From the NCBI GenBank assembly GCA_015060765.1, contig SUXW01000005.1, positions 62,001-126,000 on the forward strand: a stretch of 64,000 nt of DNA, read 5' to 3'. Source of the DNA: Bacteroides sp. Lineage in GTDB: Bacteria > Bacteroidota > Bacteroidia > Bacteroidales > Bacteroidaceae. The translations under genes were made by a program, and so were the position numbers. The notes beneath the pieces were generated by a model. It had not been told where the DNA came from and did not search any database. It was given only the letters and a program-made list of their open reading frames with translations. Below, in pieces: positions 32,811 to 42,226 of this stretch (position 1 is the stretch's first letter; the number at the start of each line of letters is the position of its first letter).

Positions 32811-34715
32811 ATGAAAAAGAAAATGATAAGAAGATGGGCCATGCTTTTAGGTATGGCTTTATGGAGGGTACAAACCATTGATGCACAAGTTGATACAGTT
32901 ATAGCTTCAAGATCCTTGAATCTGAATGAATTGGTCGTTACAGGTGTCCGTCAGGAAACGGATGTCCGTCATCTGCCGATGACCGTATCGGTAGTAAACC
33001 GTTTGAAGATAGAACATCAGCATCATCCGTCTTTGTTGCCCATGCTTACAGAACAGGTGCCCGGCCTGTTCATTACATCCCGTGGATTGATGGGGTATGG
33101 CATTTCGGGAGGTTCGGCAGGCAATATCAGTCTGCGCGGATTAGGGGGAAGTGCGGCTCGGATGATGGTGCTGATAGACGGCCATCCTCAATACATGGGT
33201 ATTATGGGGCATCCCATCAGCGATGCGCATCAAAGTATGATGGCCGAACGGGTGGAAGTGCTCCGTGGACCGGCTTCGGTGCTTTATGGTTCGAATGCGA
33301 TGGGAGGTGTCATCAACATCGTTACACGCAAGATGCAGGAGGATGGTGTAAGGACACAGGCCAACATAGGATATGGTTCGTACAATACCTTTCAGAGTGA
33401 AGTGACCAATCGCATCCGGAAAGGAAGGTTTACCAGTATGGTAGGCATTTCCTATAATCGGACGGACGGTCATCGGGAGAATATGGACTTCCAACAATAT
33501 GGAGGGTATGCCAAGGTAGGATATGAATGGTCCGACCATTGGAAAGTGGGGGCTGATGTAAATCTGACTCAGTTCAAGGCATCGCAACCGGGGTCCTTGG
33601 AAGAACCGCTTCAAGATGCCGACCAGCGGATTACCCGAGGGATGGCTTCGGTGGTGGTAGAAAACAAGTACGATGCAACTTCGGGCTCTTTGAGCTTGTT
33701 TTATAATTGGGGGCGGCATAAAATCAATGATGGATACAATGCTTTGGCCGGAGAGACTCCATTGGACTATCGTTTCCACTCCAGTGACGAAATGGCGGGT
33801 ATTTCCTGGTTTCAGAGTTTCCAACCTTTTGAGGGCAACCGCATAACCGTAGGTGCCGATTGGTATCGCTTCGGAGGAAAGGCCTGGAATAAGTTTGTAG
33901 CAGGAAAGAAAGCAGGGGAAGAAGCCGAGATAGTGGACAAGAGTCAGAACGAAATAGCGGGTTATGTAGATATCCGGCAACACTTTGATGATTGGGTAAC
34001 CTTGAATGCCGGCTTGCGTGTGGACAATCACGACCAAGCGGGAACCGAATGGATTCCTCAGTTGGGAGCATCCATCCATCTTCCGAAGAATGCAGAAGTG
34101 AAGCTGACCGCCAGCCGTGGTTTCCGCTATCCTATTATCCGAGAAATGTTTATGTGGGGTGTGGCCAATCCCGAATTGGAAGCCGAAAGTATCTGGAATT
34201 ATGAAGTGGCTTTTTCTCAACGCTTGATGGACGACCGATTGGAATATGGCATCAACCTATTTTATATCCATGGCGACAATATGATTGCGGTTGCACCGGT
34301 AGACGGAAGGATGATGAATGTCAATACCGGAAAGATCAGGAACAAGGGAATCGAAATGCAGGCATCCTATCGGATTTCACCTTCGTGGATGCTCGATGTC
34401 AATTATAGCTATTTGGATATGGAGAATCCGGTCATTGCATCTCCTGAGCACAAAGGATATGGGGGGCTTTCTTTCCACAAGGGAAGATGGCAACTTTCTA
34501 CCGGTGTGCAATATGTAGGTGGCCTCTATAAATCGCTCAATCCGGAGGAAAAGGAAGATTATGTGCTATGGAATGTAAAGGGTTCCTATCGGGTGAGCCG
34601 GTTTTTGGATATTTGGATGAGAGGTGAAAACCTGTTGGCCCAATCTTATGAAATAATGGATGGTTACCCCATGCCGAAGGCTACTTTAATGGGAGGGGTG
34701 CGACTTCAGTTCTGA
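32811..34715 (+). CDS. TonB-dependent outer-membrane receptor
   Basis: The 634-residue protein has a signal peptide ending near IDAQ, then LNELVVTGVRQETDVRHLPM, the TonB-box and plug start. Plug-domain marks are SLRGLGGSAARMMVLIDGHP and VEVLRGPASVLYGSNAMGGV. The rest is a beta-barrel rich in alternating aromatic residues, ending GGVRLQF with a terminal Phe. It lacks the SusC-type N-terminal extension and no SusD partner follows, so it is probably an iron-siderophore, heme or cobalamin-type importer; the substrate is not readable. It is divergent from ybeY. Confidence 0.92.
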   Translation: MKKKMIRRWAMLLGMALWRVQTIDAQVDTVIASRSLNLNELVVTGVRQETDVRHLPMTVSVVNRLKIEHQHHPSLLPMLTEQVPGLFITSRGLMGYGISGGSAGNISLRGLGGSAARMMVLIDGHPQYMGIMGHPISDAHQSMMAERVEVLRGPASVLYGSNAMGGVINIVTRKMQEDGVRTQANIGYGSYNTFQSEVTNRIRKGRFTSMVGISYNRTDGHRENMDFQQYGGYAKVGYEWSDHWKVGADVNLTQFKASQPGSLEEPLQDADQRITRGMASVVVENKYDATSGSLSLFYNWGRHKINDGYNALAGETPLDYRFHSSDEMAGISWFQSFQPFEGNRITVGADWYRFGGKAWNKFVAGKKAGEEAEIVDKSQNEIAGYVDIRQHFDDWVTLNAGLRVDNHDQAGTEWIPQLGASIHLPKNAEVKLTASRGFRYPIIREMFMWGVANPELEAESIWNYEVAFSQRLMDDRLEYGINLFYIHGDNMIAVAPVDGRMMNVNTGKIRNKGIEMQASYRISPSWMLDVNYSYLDMENPVIASPEHKGYGGLSFHKGRWQLSTGVQYVGGLYKSLNPEEKEDYVLWNVKGSYRVSRFLDIWMRGENLLAQSYEIMDGYPMPKATLMGGVRLQF

Positions 34716-34762
34716 TGTGGTAAAAAAGAGGTGTCTTTATTGGCTTATTGAAATATATTTAC

Positions 34763-34770
34763 TATATTTG
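34763..34770 (+). promoter_or_regulatory. -7 promoter element of the carboxypeptidase-regulatory-like gene
   Basis: TATATTTG matches TAnnTTTG, 36 bases before the ATG at 34807. Confidence 0.5.
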
Positions 34771-34806
34771 TAACAAGCATGGTTTGCTTGGATAAAAGAA
34801 TATAAT

Positions 34807-36066
34807 ATGAAACGAGTCGTATTGTATGGGATCATTGGATTTCTTCTGCTTGATTTCATGGGAATTGCCGTAGTAAAAGCGCAGGAAGTGAAGAGCAGAG
34901 TAATCAGTGGCATAGTCAGGAACAGAGACAACCGGAAAGAATTGGAAAATGTCAATGTTTCTGTAGTGGGAAGTAATGTAGGTACGGTTACCAATAAAGA
35001 CGGTGTGTTCTCCTTGAAAGTTTCGGAAGAAGAGATAAGCAAGGGAATTCTTGTTTCGCACATAGGTTTTTTGAATGTCCGTTTGTCTGTAGAGGAACTG
35101 AAAAGACGGGGTAACGGTTTGGTTGTTTGGATGAATCCTACCTCACAAGTACTGCAAGAAGTGAATGTTTATGGAGGAAGTCCCCGTGAATTGGTAGAGA
35201 AAGCCATATCTAAAATAGCGGTGAATTATGCCGACAAAAGTAACCTATATACGGCTTTTTATCGGGAAACGGTACAGAAAGGTCGCCGGTACATTGGAGT
35301 GGCCGAGGCGGTTATGAATGTCTATAAGTCGGATTATAGTTATCGTAATACGGCAAGAGACCGTTCTCAATTGGTGAAAGGAAGACGGTTGGTCAGCCAA
35401 CGGGCTAAAGATACATTGTCGGTGAAATTGGCGGGTGGCCCTGCTACTCCTATTTATTTGGATGTAGTCAAGAATGGTGCGGATTTATTGGATATCAGTA
35501 ATCTGGATTATTATGATTTTGTAATGGAAAAGCCGGCAAGTTTAGATAACCGAATGCAATATGTCGTGAGCTTCTACCCAAGTGCGTCGTTGAGTTATGC
35601 TTTGTACATCGGCCGTTTTTATATTGACCAGGAAACGCTTGCTTTTACTCGCATAGAATTCGAAATGGATATGTCCAACAAGACCAAAGCTACCTCTACT
35701 ATTTTGCAGAAGAAACCTTTCGGTCTCCGTTTCCGTCCGATTGAAGTCAGCTATCTGGTAACTTATCGGCAACAGAATGGAAAAACTTATCTTAACTACA
35801 TTCGGAATGATGTCCGTTTTAAATGCGATTGGAAAAAACGTTTGTTTTCCTCTGTTTATACAACGACTTCGGAAGTAGTGATGGTTGATAGGGAAGAAGC
35901 GCCGGCCAACGGAATCAAATCCAGGGATTCATTTAAGCATTATCATGTTTTTGACGATGTGGTAGATGAGTATTGGGAACCCGATTTTTGGAAAGACTAT
36001 ACAATTATCGAGCCTACAGAATCGTTGGAATCGGCAGTAGAAAAGCTACGGAAACGGAATAGATAA
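34807..36066 (+). CDS. CarboxypepD_reg-like domain surface protein
   Basis: This 419-residue protein has a signal peptide (cleavage near VVKAQ) and a CarboxypepD_reg-like beta-sandwich at about residues 33-120 (VISGIVRNRDNRKELENVNV; VTNKDGVFSLKV). The remaining 300 residues form a conserved Bacteroidetes region of unknown role, with Tyr/Arg-rich strands such as YTAFYRETVQKGRRY. The family is usually annotated only by the first domain; a periplasmic or outer-membrane location is likely. It follows the TonB receptor but has its own promoter. Confidence 0.75.
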   Translation: MKRVVLYGIIGFLLLDFMGIAVVKAQEVKSRVISGIVRNRDNRKELENVNVSVVGSNVGTVTNKDGVFSLKVSEEEISKGILVSHIGFLNVRLSVEELKRRGNGLVVWMNPTSQVLQEVNVYGGSPRELVEKAISKIAVNYADKSNLYTAFYRETVQKGRRYIGVAEAVMNVYKSDYSYRNTARDRSQLVKGRRLVSQRAKDTLSVKLAGGPATPIYLDVVKNGADLLDISNLDYYDFVMEKPASLDNRMQYVVSFYPSASLSYALYIGRFYIDQETLAFTRIEFEMDMSNKTKATSTILQKKPFGLRFRPIEVSYLVTYRQQNGKTYLNYIRNDVRFKCDWKKRLFSSVYTTTSEVVMVDREEAPANGIKSRDSFKHYHVFDDVVDEYWEPDFWKDYTIIEPTESLESAVEKLRKRNR

Positions 36067-36223
36067 CGGGTATTTGGGGTTCTGTTTGTAAACGAATGTT
36101 AAATAATTATAATTAGAAAACAAAACTTTCGTGTTCGTTACCGAAGTTTTTCATATAATTTGCATCTTTGCATCGAAAACATTAGATTTTTTCATAGTTA
36201 AGGTTTAGGTTAAAAATTAAGGG

Positions 36224-36256
36224 GGAAGACAGCTGCGAAGCTCTCTTCCTTTTTTT
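36224..36256 (+). terminator. Intrinsic terminator with GCGA tetraloop
   Basis: GGAAGA (36224-36229) pairs with TCTTCC (36244-36249), and inner AGCT (36231-36234) pairs with AGCT (36239-36242) around loop GCGA; seven T follow. It lies 158 bases after the preceding stop, with a CATCTTTG promoter-like box at 36163-36170 between, so it may end a short RNA rather than the upstream gene. Confidence 0.75.
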
Positions 36257-36290
36257 GTGTCTTTTTGTTGGCGTTTTGTGGATTTATTCA

Positions 36291-36298
36291 TAACTTTG
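36291..36298 (+). promoter_or_regulatory. -7 promoter element of the small membrane-protein / CoA-transferase operon
   Basis: TAACTTTG matches TAnnTTTG and lies 25 bases before the ATG at 36324. Confidence 0.6.
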
Positions 36299-36323
36299 AC
36301 AACTCATACCTAAATACTCAAAT

Positions 36324-36686
36324 ATGGAAGATATTTTTCAGATTTTAGTCTTTGTCGCTTTTGCGGTTCTGAGCTTTCTGCCTGCTTTGAATAAAGGCAA
36401 GAAAGATTCAGATTCCCAATCGCAGCCTCAACCTTTCCTTTCAGAAGAAGAACTTGAAGAGGTTTTCCCTGCTTGGGTCGAAGACGAAGTGCCGGCTCAA
36501 TCTTCCCCACAAAAGATAAAGGAAAAACAGGAACTGAACAGGCAGGTATTGTCTGAAGAAAATTGCGAAAAGGTGTCTTCCAAAGAAAAGCCAGCCGGAG
36601 TGGATAAGAAAATACGTCTGAACTCGCGAAGTGAAGCAAAACGTGCCTTTATCTATTCGGAAATATTCAATCGGAAATATTCATAA
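36324..36686 (+). CDS. Hypothetical small membrane-anchored protein
   Basis: The 120-residue product starts with one hydrophobic segment (residues 4-21, IFQILVFVAFAVLSFLPA) followed by a charged, Gln/Ser/Glu/Lys-rich low-complexity tail. No signal peptidase site is evident, so it is probably a single-pass membrane anchor with a disordered cytoplasmic tail. The C-terminal SRSEAKRAFIYSEIFNRKYS is a more ordered-looking, basic segment. I recognise no named family. It ends 13 bases before the CoA-transferase and shares its promoter. Confidence 0.65.
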   Translation: MEDIFQILVFVAFAVLSFLPALNKGKKDSDSQSQPQPFLSEEELEEVFPAWVEDEVPAQSSPQKIKEKQELNRQVLSEENCEKVSSKEKPAGVDKKIRLNSRSEAKRAFIYSEIFNRKYS

Positions 36687-36699
36687 AAAACATACTATC

Positions 36700-38196
36700 A
36701 TGGGATTCAACATTATTTCGGCAGCAGAAGCTGCCCATTATATCAAACATGGTTATAATATCGGCCTCAGCGGCTTTACACCGGCTGGTACCCCTAAAGC
36801 GGTTACTCCGGAAATAGCTAAAATAGCCGAAGCGGAACATGAAGCAGGTCGTCCTTTCCAAATTGGAATCTTTACGGGAGCTTCAACGGGTGACGCTACC
36901 GACGGTATCCTTTCACGTGTAAAGGCAATCCGGTATCGGGCTCCTTATACAACCAATGCAGATTTCCGTAAGGCGGTTAACAATGGAGAAATAGCATACA
37001 ACGATATTCATTTGTCACAAATGGCGCAAGAAGTGCGTTATGGATTTATGGGTAAGGTGGATGTGGCTATTCTGGAAGCGTGTGAAGTAACTCCCGACGG
37101 TAAAGTGTATCTTACAGCGGCAGGAGGTATCTCACCTACTATCGCTCGCTTGGCCGATAAGGTCATCATTGAGTTGAATGCTGCCCATAGCAAGAACTGT
37201 ATGGGATTGCATGATGTATACGAACCGCTCGATCCTCCTTATCGTCGTGAAATACCTATCTTCAAGGCAAACGACCGCATTGGTGTTCCTTATGTGCAAG
37301 TAGATCCTAAAAAGATTATCGGTATTGTTGAAGTGAACAAGCCTGATGAAGCTCGTGCATTTACTGCGCCCGATCCTATTACGGATAAAATTGGTCAGAA
37401 TGTAGCAGATTTCTTGATGGCCGATATGAAACGAGGAATCATTCCTTCTTCATTCTTGCCATTGCAAAGTGGAGTAGGTAACATTGCTAACGCTGTTTTG
37501 GGGGCTTTAGGTCGTGAAAAAAGCATTCCTGCATTTGATATGTATACAGAAGTGCTTCAGGATGCGGTAGTCGACTTAATCAGAGCAGGTCGTGTAAGAT
37601 TTGGAAGTACTTGTTCTTTGACTGTTACCAATGATTGTCTGCAGGGTATTTATGATGATATAGATTTCTTCCGTGACAAGATTGTAATGCGTCCTTCTGA
37701 AATTTCCAATTCGCCGGAAATTGTTCGTCGATTGGGTATCATCTCCATGAATACCGCTATTGAAGCGGATATTTATGGTAATGTGAACTCTACTCATATT
37801 ACAGGAACAAAGATGATGAACGGTATTGGTGGATCGGGTGACTTTACTCGTAATGCCTATATTTCTATCTTCTCGTGTCCTTCAGTGGCTAAGGAAGGTA
37901 AAATCAGTGCTATTGTGCCTATGGTTTCTCATCACGATCATACAGAACACGATGTGAATGTCATTATTACCGAACAAGGTATAGCCGACCTTCGTGGAAA
38001 GAGTCCGGTAGAACGTGCACAGACCATCATCGAAAATTGTGCACATCCGGATTACAAGAATATTTTGTGGGATTATGTGAAGATGGCTTCCAAAGGACAA
38101 ACACCACACAACGTAGCTGCCGCTCTTGGTATGCATGATGCATTGCTTAAGAAGGGAGATATGCGTTTGGTGGATTGGGCTGATTATTGTAAATAA
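36700..38196 (+). CDS. Acetyl-CoA hydrolase/transferase family CoA-transferase
   Basis: The 498-residue protein belongs to the family of succinyl-CoA:acetate (or propionate) CoA-transferases and acetyl-CoA hydrolases. Marks are GLSGFTPAGTPKAVTPEI near the start, SLLPLQSGVGN-like FLPLQSGVGNIANAVLGALG, and the C-terminal NGIGGSGDFTRNAYISIF and VNVIITEQGIADLRG. In Bacteroidales such enzymes link succinyl-CoA to acetate or propionate in the succinate-propionate pathway, which fits the fumarate reductase encoded at 54.4 kb. The start ATG 36700 replaces a 23-codon longer frame that overlaps the previous gene. Confidence 0.87.
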   Translation: MGFNIISAAEAAHYIKHGYNIGLSGFTPAGTPKAVTPEIAKIAEAEHEAGRPFQIGIFTGASTGDATDGILSRVKAIRYRAPYTTNADFRKAVNNGEIAYNDIHLSQMAQEVRYGFMGKVDVAILEACEVTPDGKVYLTAAGGISPTIARLADKVIIELNAAHSKNCMGLHDVYEPLDPPYRREIPIFKANDRIGVPYVQVDPKKIIGIVEVNKPDEARAFTAPDPITDKIGQNVADFLMADMKRGIIPSSFLPLQSGVGNIANAVLGALGREKSIPAFDMYTEVLQDAVVDLIRAGRVRFGSTCSLTVTNDCLQGIYDDIDFFRDKIVMRPSEISNSPEIVRRLGIISMNTAIEADIYGNVNSTHITGTKMMNGIGGSGDFTRNAYISIFSCPSVAKEGKISAIVPMVSHHDHTEHDVNVIITEQGIADLRGKSPVERAQTIIENCAHPDYKNILWDYVKMASKGQTPHNVAAALGMHDALLKKGDMRLVDWADYCK

Positions 38197-38226
38197 AGTT
38201 CTAGTTAAACTATAATATTATTGTCC

Positions 38227-40818
38227 ATGAAAAACAAATTTCTGTATTTATTTGTATCCCTCGTCTTGTTGAGTGGTTGCAATAACCAACCGGCTTATCA
38301 AAATAGTAATCTTTCACCCGAAGAACGTGCTGAAGATTTGTTGAAGCAGTTGACTCTTGAAGAAAAGATTACCTTGATGATGGATTATTCCAAATCTGTT
38401 GACAGATTGGGAATCAAAACGTACAATTGGTGGAATGAAGCTTTGCATGGTATTGCCCGTAGTGGCTTGGCTACCGTGTTCCCGGAACCGATTGGTATGG
38501 CTGCCGCTTTTGATGAAAAGACATTAGAGGAAGTGTTTATTGCAGCTTCGGATGAGGCTCGTGCCAAGAATACCAAAGCGGCTAAAGAAGGAACAATCGA
38601 CCGCTACGAAGGGCTGACCATGTGGACACCTAATGTCAATATCTATCGTGATCCACGTTGGGGAAGAGGTATTGAAACTTATGGTGAGGACCCGTACCTG
38701 TCTTCTGTTTTGGGCTTGAGTGTGGTCAAAGGATTGCAATGTTTGGATGAGAACGAAAAATACGACAAGCTTCATGCTTGTGCCAAGCACTTTGCCGTGC
38801 ATTCAGGACCGGAATGGAACCGTCATGAATTTGATGCAGCCAACATCAAACCGCGCGATTTATACGAAACTTATTTGCCGGCATTCGAAACGTTGGTTAA
38901 GGAAGGTAAAGTAAAGGAGGTGATGTGTGCTTATAACCGTTTTGAGGGTGATCCTTGTTGTGGTAGCGATCAACTCCTGATGCACATCCTTCGTGAAGAA
39001 TGGGGATACGAGGGCATTGTCGTTTCCGATTGTGGTGCTATCAATGACTTTTATAAAGAAAGGGGTGGACATAAAACTCATCCGGATGCAGCCAGCGCAT
39101 CGGCCGATGCTGTGTTGAGTGGTACGGATTTGGAATGCGGAAGTAGCTATAAATCGCTGATGGAAAGTGTTGAAAAGGGGCTGATTAAGGAAGAAGATAT
39201 TGACGTATCTGTCAAACGTTTGCTTAAGGCCCGTTTCGAATTGGGTGAAATGGATGATTTGGAAGAAGTTTCTTGGTCCAAGATTCCTTATTCAGTCGTG
39301 GCTTCGGCCAAGCATGATTCCTTGGCTTTGGACATCGCTCGTAAGTCTATTACATTGTTACAGAACCAAAATGGCATCCTTCCTTTGCAAAGAGGTGGAA
39401 AGACCATTGCGGTAATGGGACCTAATGCCAATGATTCTGTCATGCAATGGGGTAACTACAACGGTACTCCTGCTTATACAACTACTATTTTGCAGGGTAT
39501 TCAGGCCGCAGCAGGTAAGGATGATAAGGTTATCTATGTACCAGGATGTAGCTGGGTAGAAAAGACGCTTATCAGCAGTGTGTACAATCAGTGCAAATCT
39601 GAAAATGGAATTGGATTTACTGCTACTTATTGGAACAACAAGAATTTTGAAGGTGAACCTGTAGCTACAATGCAGATGGAGAATCCGTTCAACTTGTGTA
39701 CCATGGGGGCAACCGTTTTTGCACCGGGTGTGAACTTGACTGATTTTTCTGCTACTTACAAGAGTGTATTTACTCCTAAAGAATCGGGTGATGTCGTATT
39801 CGAAATGTACACTTGTGGTATGGGTGACCTTTTGATTGACGGTGAAAAAGTGAAAGGATTCAAGAATAATCACGGTGGACGTTCAACAAACTACACTATG
39901 AAAGCTGAAGCAGGTAAGTCGTATAATATAGAACTACAGTTCAAATATAATCAAGGTGCTGCGCAGTTGAACTTCGATTTAGGATTCAAGGAAGAAGTAA
40001 ACATCCCGAAAGTTGTTGCCCAAGTAAAGGATGCCGATGTAGTTGTCTTTGCCGGAGGTATCTCTCCACGCTTGGAAGGTGAAGAAATGGGTGTGAACTT
40101 ACCGGGATTCAAAGGTGGCGACCGTACGGATATTGAACTTCCTGCTATACAACGTAATTTGTTGAAAGCATTGGCTGCTGCTGGCAAGAAGGTGGTATTG
40201 GTAAATTGCTCCGGTTCTCCAATCGGTTTGGTTCCTGAAACAAAATCCTGTCAAGCTATTGTACAGGCATGGTATCCGGGACAAGCTGGTGGACAAGCTG
40301 TTGCCGATGTATTGTTTGGTAACTATAATCCGTCGGGTAAATTGCCGGTTACTTTCTACAAGAATGTAGACCAGCTTCCTGATTTCGAAGATTACAATAT
40401 GACAGGCCGTACATATCGCTATTTCCAAGGTGAGCCTTTGTTCCCATTCGGACATGGCTTGAGCTATACCACATTTGTTTATGGTGATATCCAACTTCCG
40501 GAATCGGCCAAGACAGGTGAGACTATCAAAGTAACGGTTCCTGTAACTAACGCAGGAAAAGTTTGCGGAGATGAAGTTGTACAGCTTTATATCAAAAAGC
40601 AAGGAGATGCTGATGGTCCTATCAAGACTTTGCGTGCATTCAAGCGCGTTCATATTCCTGCCGGTGAAACCGTAAACGTTGAATTGGAATTGACTCCAAA
40701 ACAATTGGAATGGTGGAATCCTGAAACCAATACGATGTGTAACGTAGTTGGTAATTATGATGTTATGATTGGAACCAATTCCCAAGATTTGAAAGTAAAG
40801 TCCATCGCATTACAATAA
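38227..40818 (+). CDS. Glycoside hydrolase family 3 lipoprotein with PA14 insert
   Basis: The 863-residue protein has lipobox LSGC (about Cys15). The GH3 N-terminal barrel runs to about residue 330, with NWWNEALHGIAR, DPRWGRGIETYGEDPYL and the nucleophile region IVVSDCGAI. A PA14-like insert is at about 450-590 (FTATYWNNKNFEGEP), and a fibronectin III-like C-terminus ends the protein. This layout matches beta-glucosidase or beta-xylosidase enzymes; the substrate is uncertain. It is not inside a SusC/SusD locus. ATG 38227 is chosen; the longer frame begins at a TTG two codons earlier. Confidence 0.9.
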   Translation: MKNKFLYLFVSLVLLSGCNNQPAYQNSNLSPEERAEDLLKQLTLEEKITLMMDYSKSVDRLGIKTYNWWNEALHGIARSGLATVFPEPIGMAAAFDEKTLEEVFIAASDEARAKNTKAAKEGTIDRYEGLTMWTPNVNIYRDPRWGRGIETYGEDPYLSSVLGLSVVKGLQCLDENEKYDKLHACAKHFAVHSGPEWNRHEFDAANIKPRDLYETYLPAFETLVKEGKVKEVMCAYNRFEGDPCCGSDQLLMHILREEWGYEGIVVSDCGAINDFYKERGGHKTHPDAASASADAVLSGTDLECGSSYKSLMESVEKGLIKEEDIDVSVKRLLKARFELGEMDDLEEVSWSKIPYSVVASAKHDSLALDIARKSITLLQNQNGILPLQRGGKTIAVMGPNANDSVMQWGNYNGTPAYTTTILQGIQAAAGKDDKVIYVPGCSWVEKTLISSVYNQCKSENGIGFTATYWNNKNFEGEPVATMQMENPFNLCTMGATVFAPGVNLTDFSATYKSVFTPKESGDVVFEMYTCGMGDLLIDGEKVKGFKNNHGGRSTNYTMKAEAGKSYNIELQFKYNQGAAQLNFDLGFKEEVNIPKVVAQVKDADVVVFAGGISPRLEGEEMGVNLPGFKGGDRTDIELPAIQRNLLKALAAAGKKVVLVNCSGSPIGLVPETKSCQAIVQAWYPGQAGGQAVADVLFGNYNPSGKLPVTFYKNVDQLPDFEDYNMTGRTYRYFQGEPLFPFGHGLSYTTFVYGDIQLPESAKTGETIKVTVPVTNAGKVCGDEVVQLYIKKQGDADGPIKTLRAFKRVHIPAGETVNVELELTPKQLEWWNPETNTMCNVVGNYDVMIGTNSQDLKVKSIALQ

Positions 40819-40843
40819 GATAAGACCTTTGTATACAATAGAC

Positions 40844-40877
40844 AAGTCCGTCTTTCTAATAAAAGGGAGGCGGACTT
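40844..40877 (+). terminator. Terminator after the GH3 gene
   Basis: AAGTCCG (40844-40850) pairs with CGGACTT (40871-40877), and the stem extends inward through several G-T pairs. The downstream flank is ATTTATTTTTG. It separates convergent genes. Confidence 0.65.
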
Positions 40878-40895
40878 ATTTATTTTTGTTCTAAT

Positions 40896-42128
40896 TTATC
40901 CGAAAAACAAATAGCAGATGAAGATAGCCGAAATGATTCCTGCTGCATCGGCTATCAAACCGCAAGGAACGGCATGGCGAGTTTTGGCAATACCTACGCT
41001 ACCGAAGTAAACGGCCAATATATAAAATGTGGTATCAGTAGAGCCTTGGAAGATACAAGCCAGTCGACCTACAAAAGAATCGGCACCATAAGTAGTCATG
41101 GCGTCTACCATCAAGCCTCGGGCACCACTTCCACTTAATGGTTTCATAATGGCTGTAGGGAGACCGCCAACGAAATCACTGTTGATACCACAGAGTTGCA
41201 CTCCTTTTTCAATACCACCTATCAGATAATCCATCGCACCTGAAGCACGGAATACTCCGATGGCTACCAGGATAGCTACCAAATAAGGGATGATGCGGAC
41301 AGCAGTGTTGAATCCTTCTTTGGCTCCTTCCACAAAAGCATCGTATACGTTCACTTTCTTGCGGATGCCGGCCAAAATGAATCCTATGATAATCAGAAAA
41401 AGGAAAACATTGGCGAATGTGGTGGAAAACATATCAATTTCCGTGCGGCTCAAAGTTTGGAAGAACCAAATGATGACGGCCACTAAAAGGCTCATCCCCC
41501 CGAGAAAAAAGAGGATGGTTCGGTTCAATAGATTAATACGCTGATAAATGCTGACAACAATGATACCTGCCAATGTAGAAAAGAAGGTTGCCAGCAGGAT
41601 AGGAACAAATACATCGGTAGGTTGGGAAGCTCCCATTTGTGCCCGATATACCATGATGCTGATAGGAATGAGTGTCAATCCGGAGGTATTCAGCACCAAA
41701 AACATTATCATCGGATTGCTGGCCGTATCTTTCTTGGGGTTTAGTTCCTGCAGCCCTTCCATAGCCTTCAGTCCCAAAGGAGTGGCGGCATTGTCCAGGC
41801 CTAACATATTGGCTGCTAAGTTCATGAAGATACTGCCCGTTACGGGATGCCCTTTCGGAATATCCGGGAAGAGTTTGCTGAATATCGGACTTAATATGCG
41901 CGAAAAAAGAGCGATGACACCTCCCTTTTCACCTATTTTCATAATGCCAAGCCAAAGAGAAAGAACTCCTGTCAGTCCCAATGATATTTCGAAAGCGGTT
42001 TTCGAAGAACTGAAGGTAGAGTTGATGATTTCGGGAAACACTTCGGTATCACCCCAAAATACTAACCGTATCACGGCTACTACAAAAGCAATCAGAAAAA
42101 AAGCTATCCAAATATAATTGAGTACCAT
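40896..42128 (-). CDS. Nucleoside recognition (Gate) domain membrane protein, SpmA/SpmB-like fusion
   Basis: This 410-residue membrane protein has two Gate-type halves: an N-terminal SpmA-like half (LGLTGVLSLWLGIMKIGEKG; NLAANMLGLDNAATPLGLKA) and a C-terminal SpmB-like half (IIPYLVAILVAIGVFRASGA; FQGSTDTTFYILAVYFGSVG). In Firmicutes the two are separate spore-maturation genes; in Bacteroidetes the fused form is widespread and its substrate is unknown. Nucleoside or other small-solute transport is inferred from the family name only. It is divergent from the antiporter gene, with a 98-base gap holding a long inverted repeat. Confidence 0.82.
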   Translation of the reverse strand: MVLNYIWIAFFLIAFVVAVIRLVFWGDTEVFPEIINSTFSSSKTAFEISLGLTGVLSLWLGIMKIGEKGGVIALFSRILSPIFSKLFPDIPKGHPVTGSIFMNLAANMLGLDNAATPLGLKAMEGLQELNPKKDTASNPMIMFLVLNTSGLTLIPISIMVYRAQMGASQPTDVFVPILLATFFSTLAGIIVVSIYQRINLLNRTILFFLGGMSLLVAVIIWFFQTLSRTEIDMFSTTFANVFLFLIIIGFILAGIRKKVNVYDAFVEGAKEGFNTAVRIIPYLVAILVAIGVFRASGAMDYLIGGIEKGVQLCGINSDFVGGLPTAIMKPLSGSGARGLMVDAMTTYGADSFVGRLACIFQGSTDTTFYILAVYFGSVGIAKTRHAVPCGLIADAAGIISAIFICYLFFG

Positions 42129-42180
42129 AAGTTACTTGTTTGAGTATCGTTCGTTTAGCAAAAATACAAATTATTAAATA

Positions 42181-42226
42181 AAAAAGCGTACATTTGCAGG
42201 CAAATAACTGTAAATGTACGCTTTTT
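42181..42226. repeat. Perfect 15-bp inverted repeat before the antiporter start
   Basis: AAAAAGCGTACATTT (42181-42195) and AAATGTACGCTTTTT (42212-42226) are perfect inverted copies with a 16-base spacer, ending right at ATG 42227. The first arm contains TACATTTG (42189-42196), a TAnnTTTG element. It may be an operator or a bidirectional terminator-like hairpin in this divergent intergenic region. Confidence 0.7.

Noticed and set aside
36908-36925. A second CACGTG palindrome as a possible parS site
   Set aside because: TTTCACGTGTAAAG lies inside the CoA-transferase coding region and fails several fixed parS positions.
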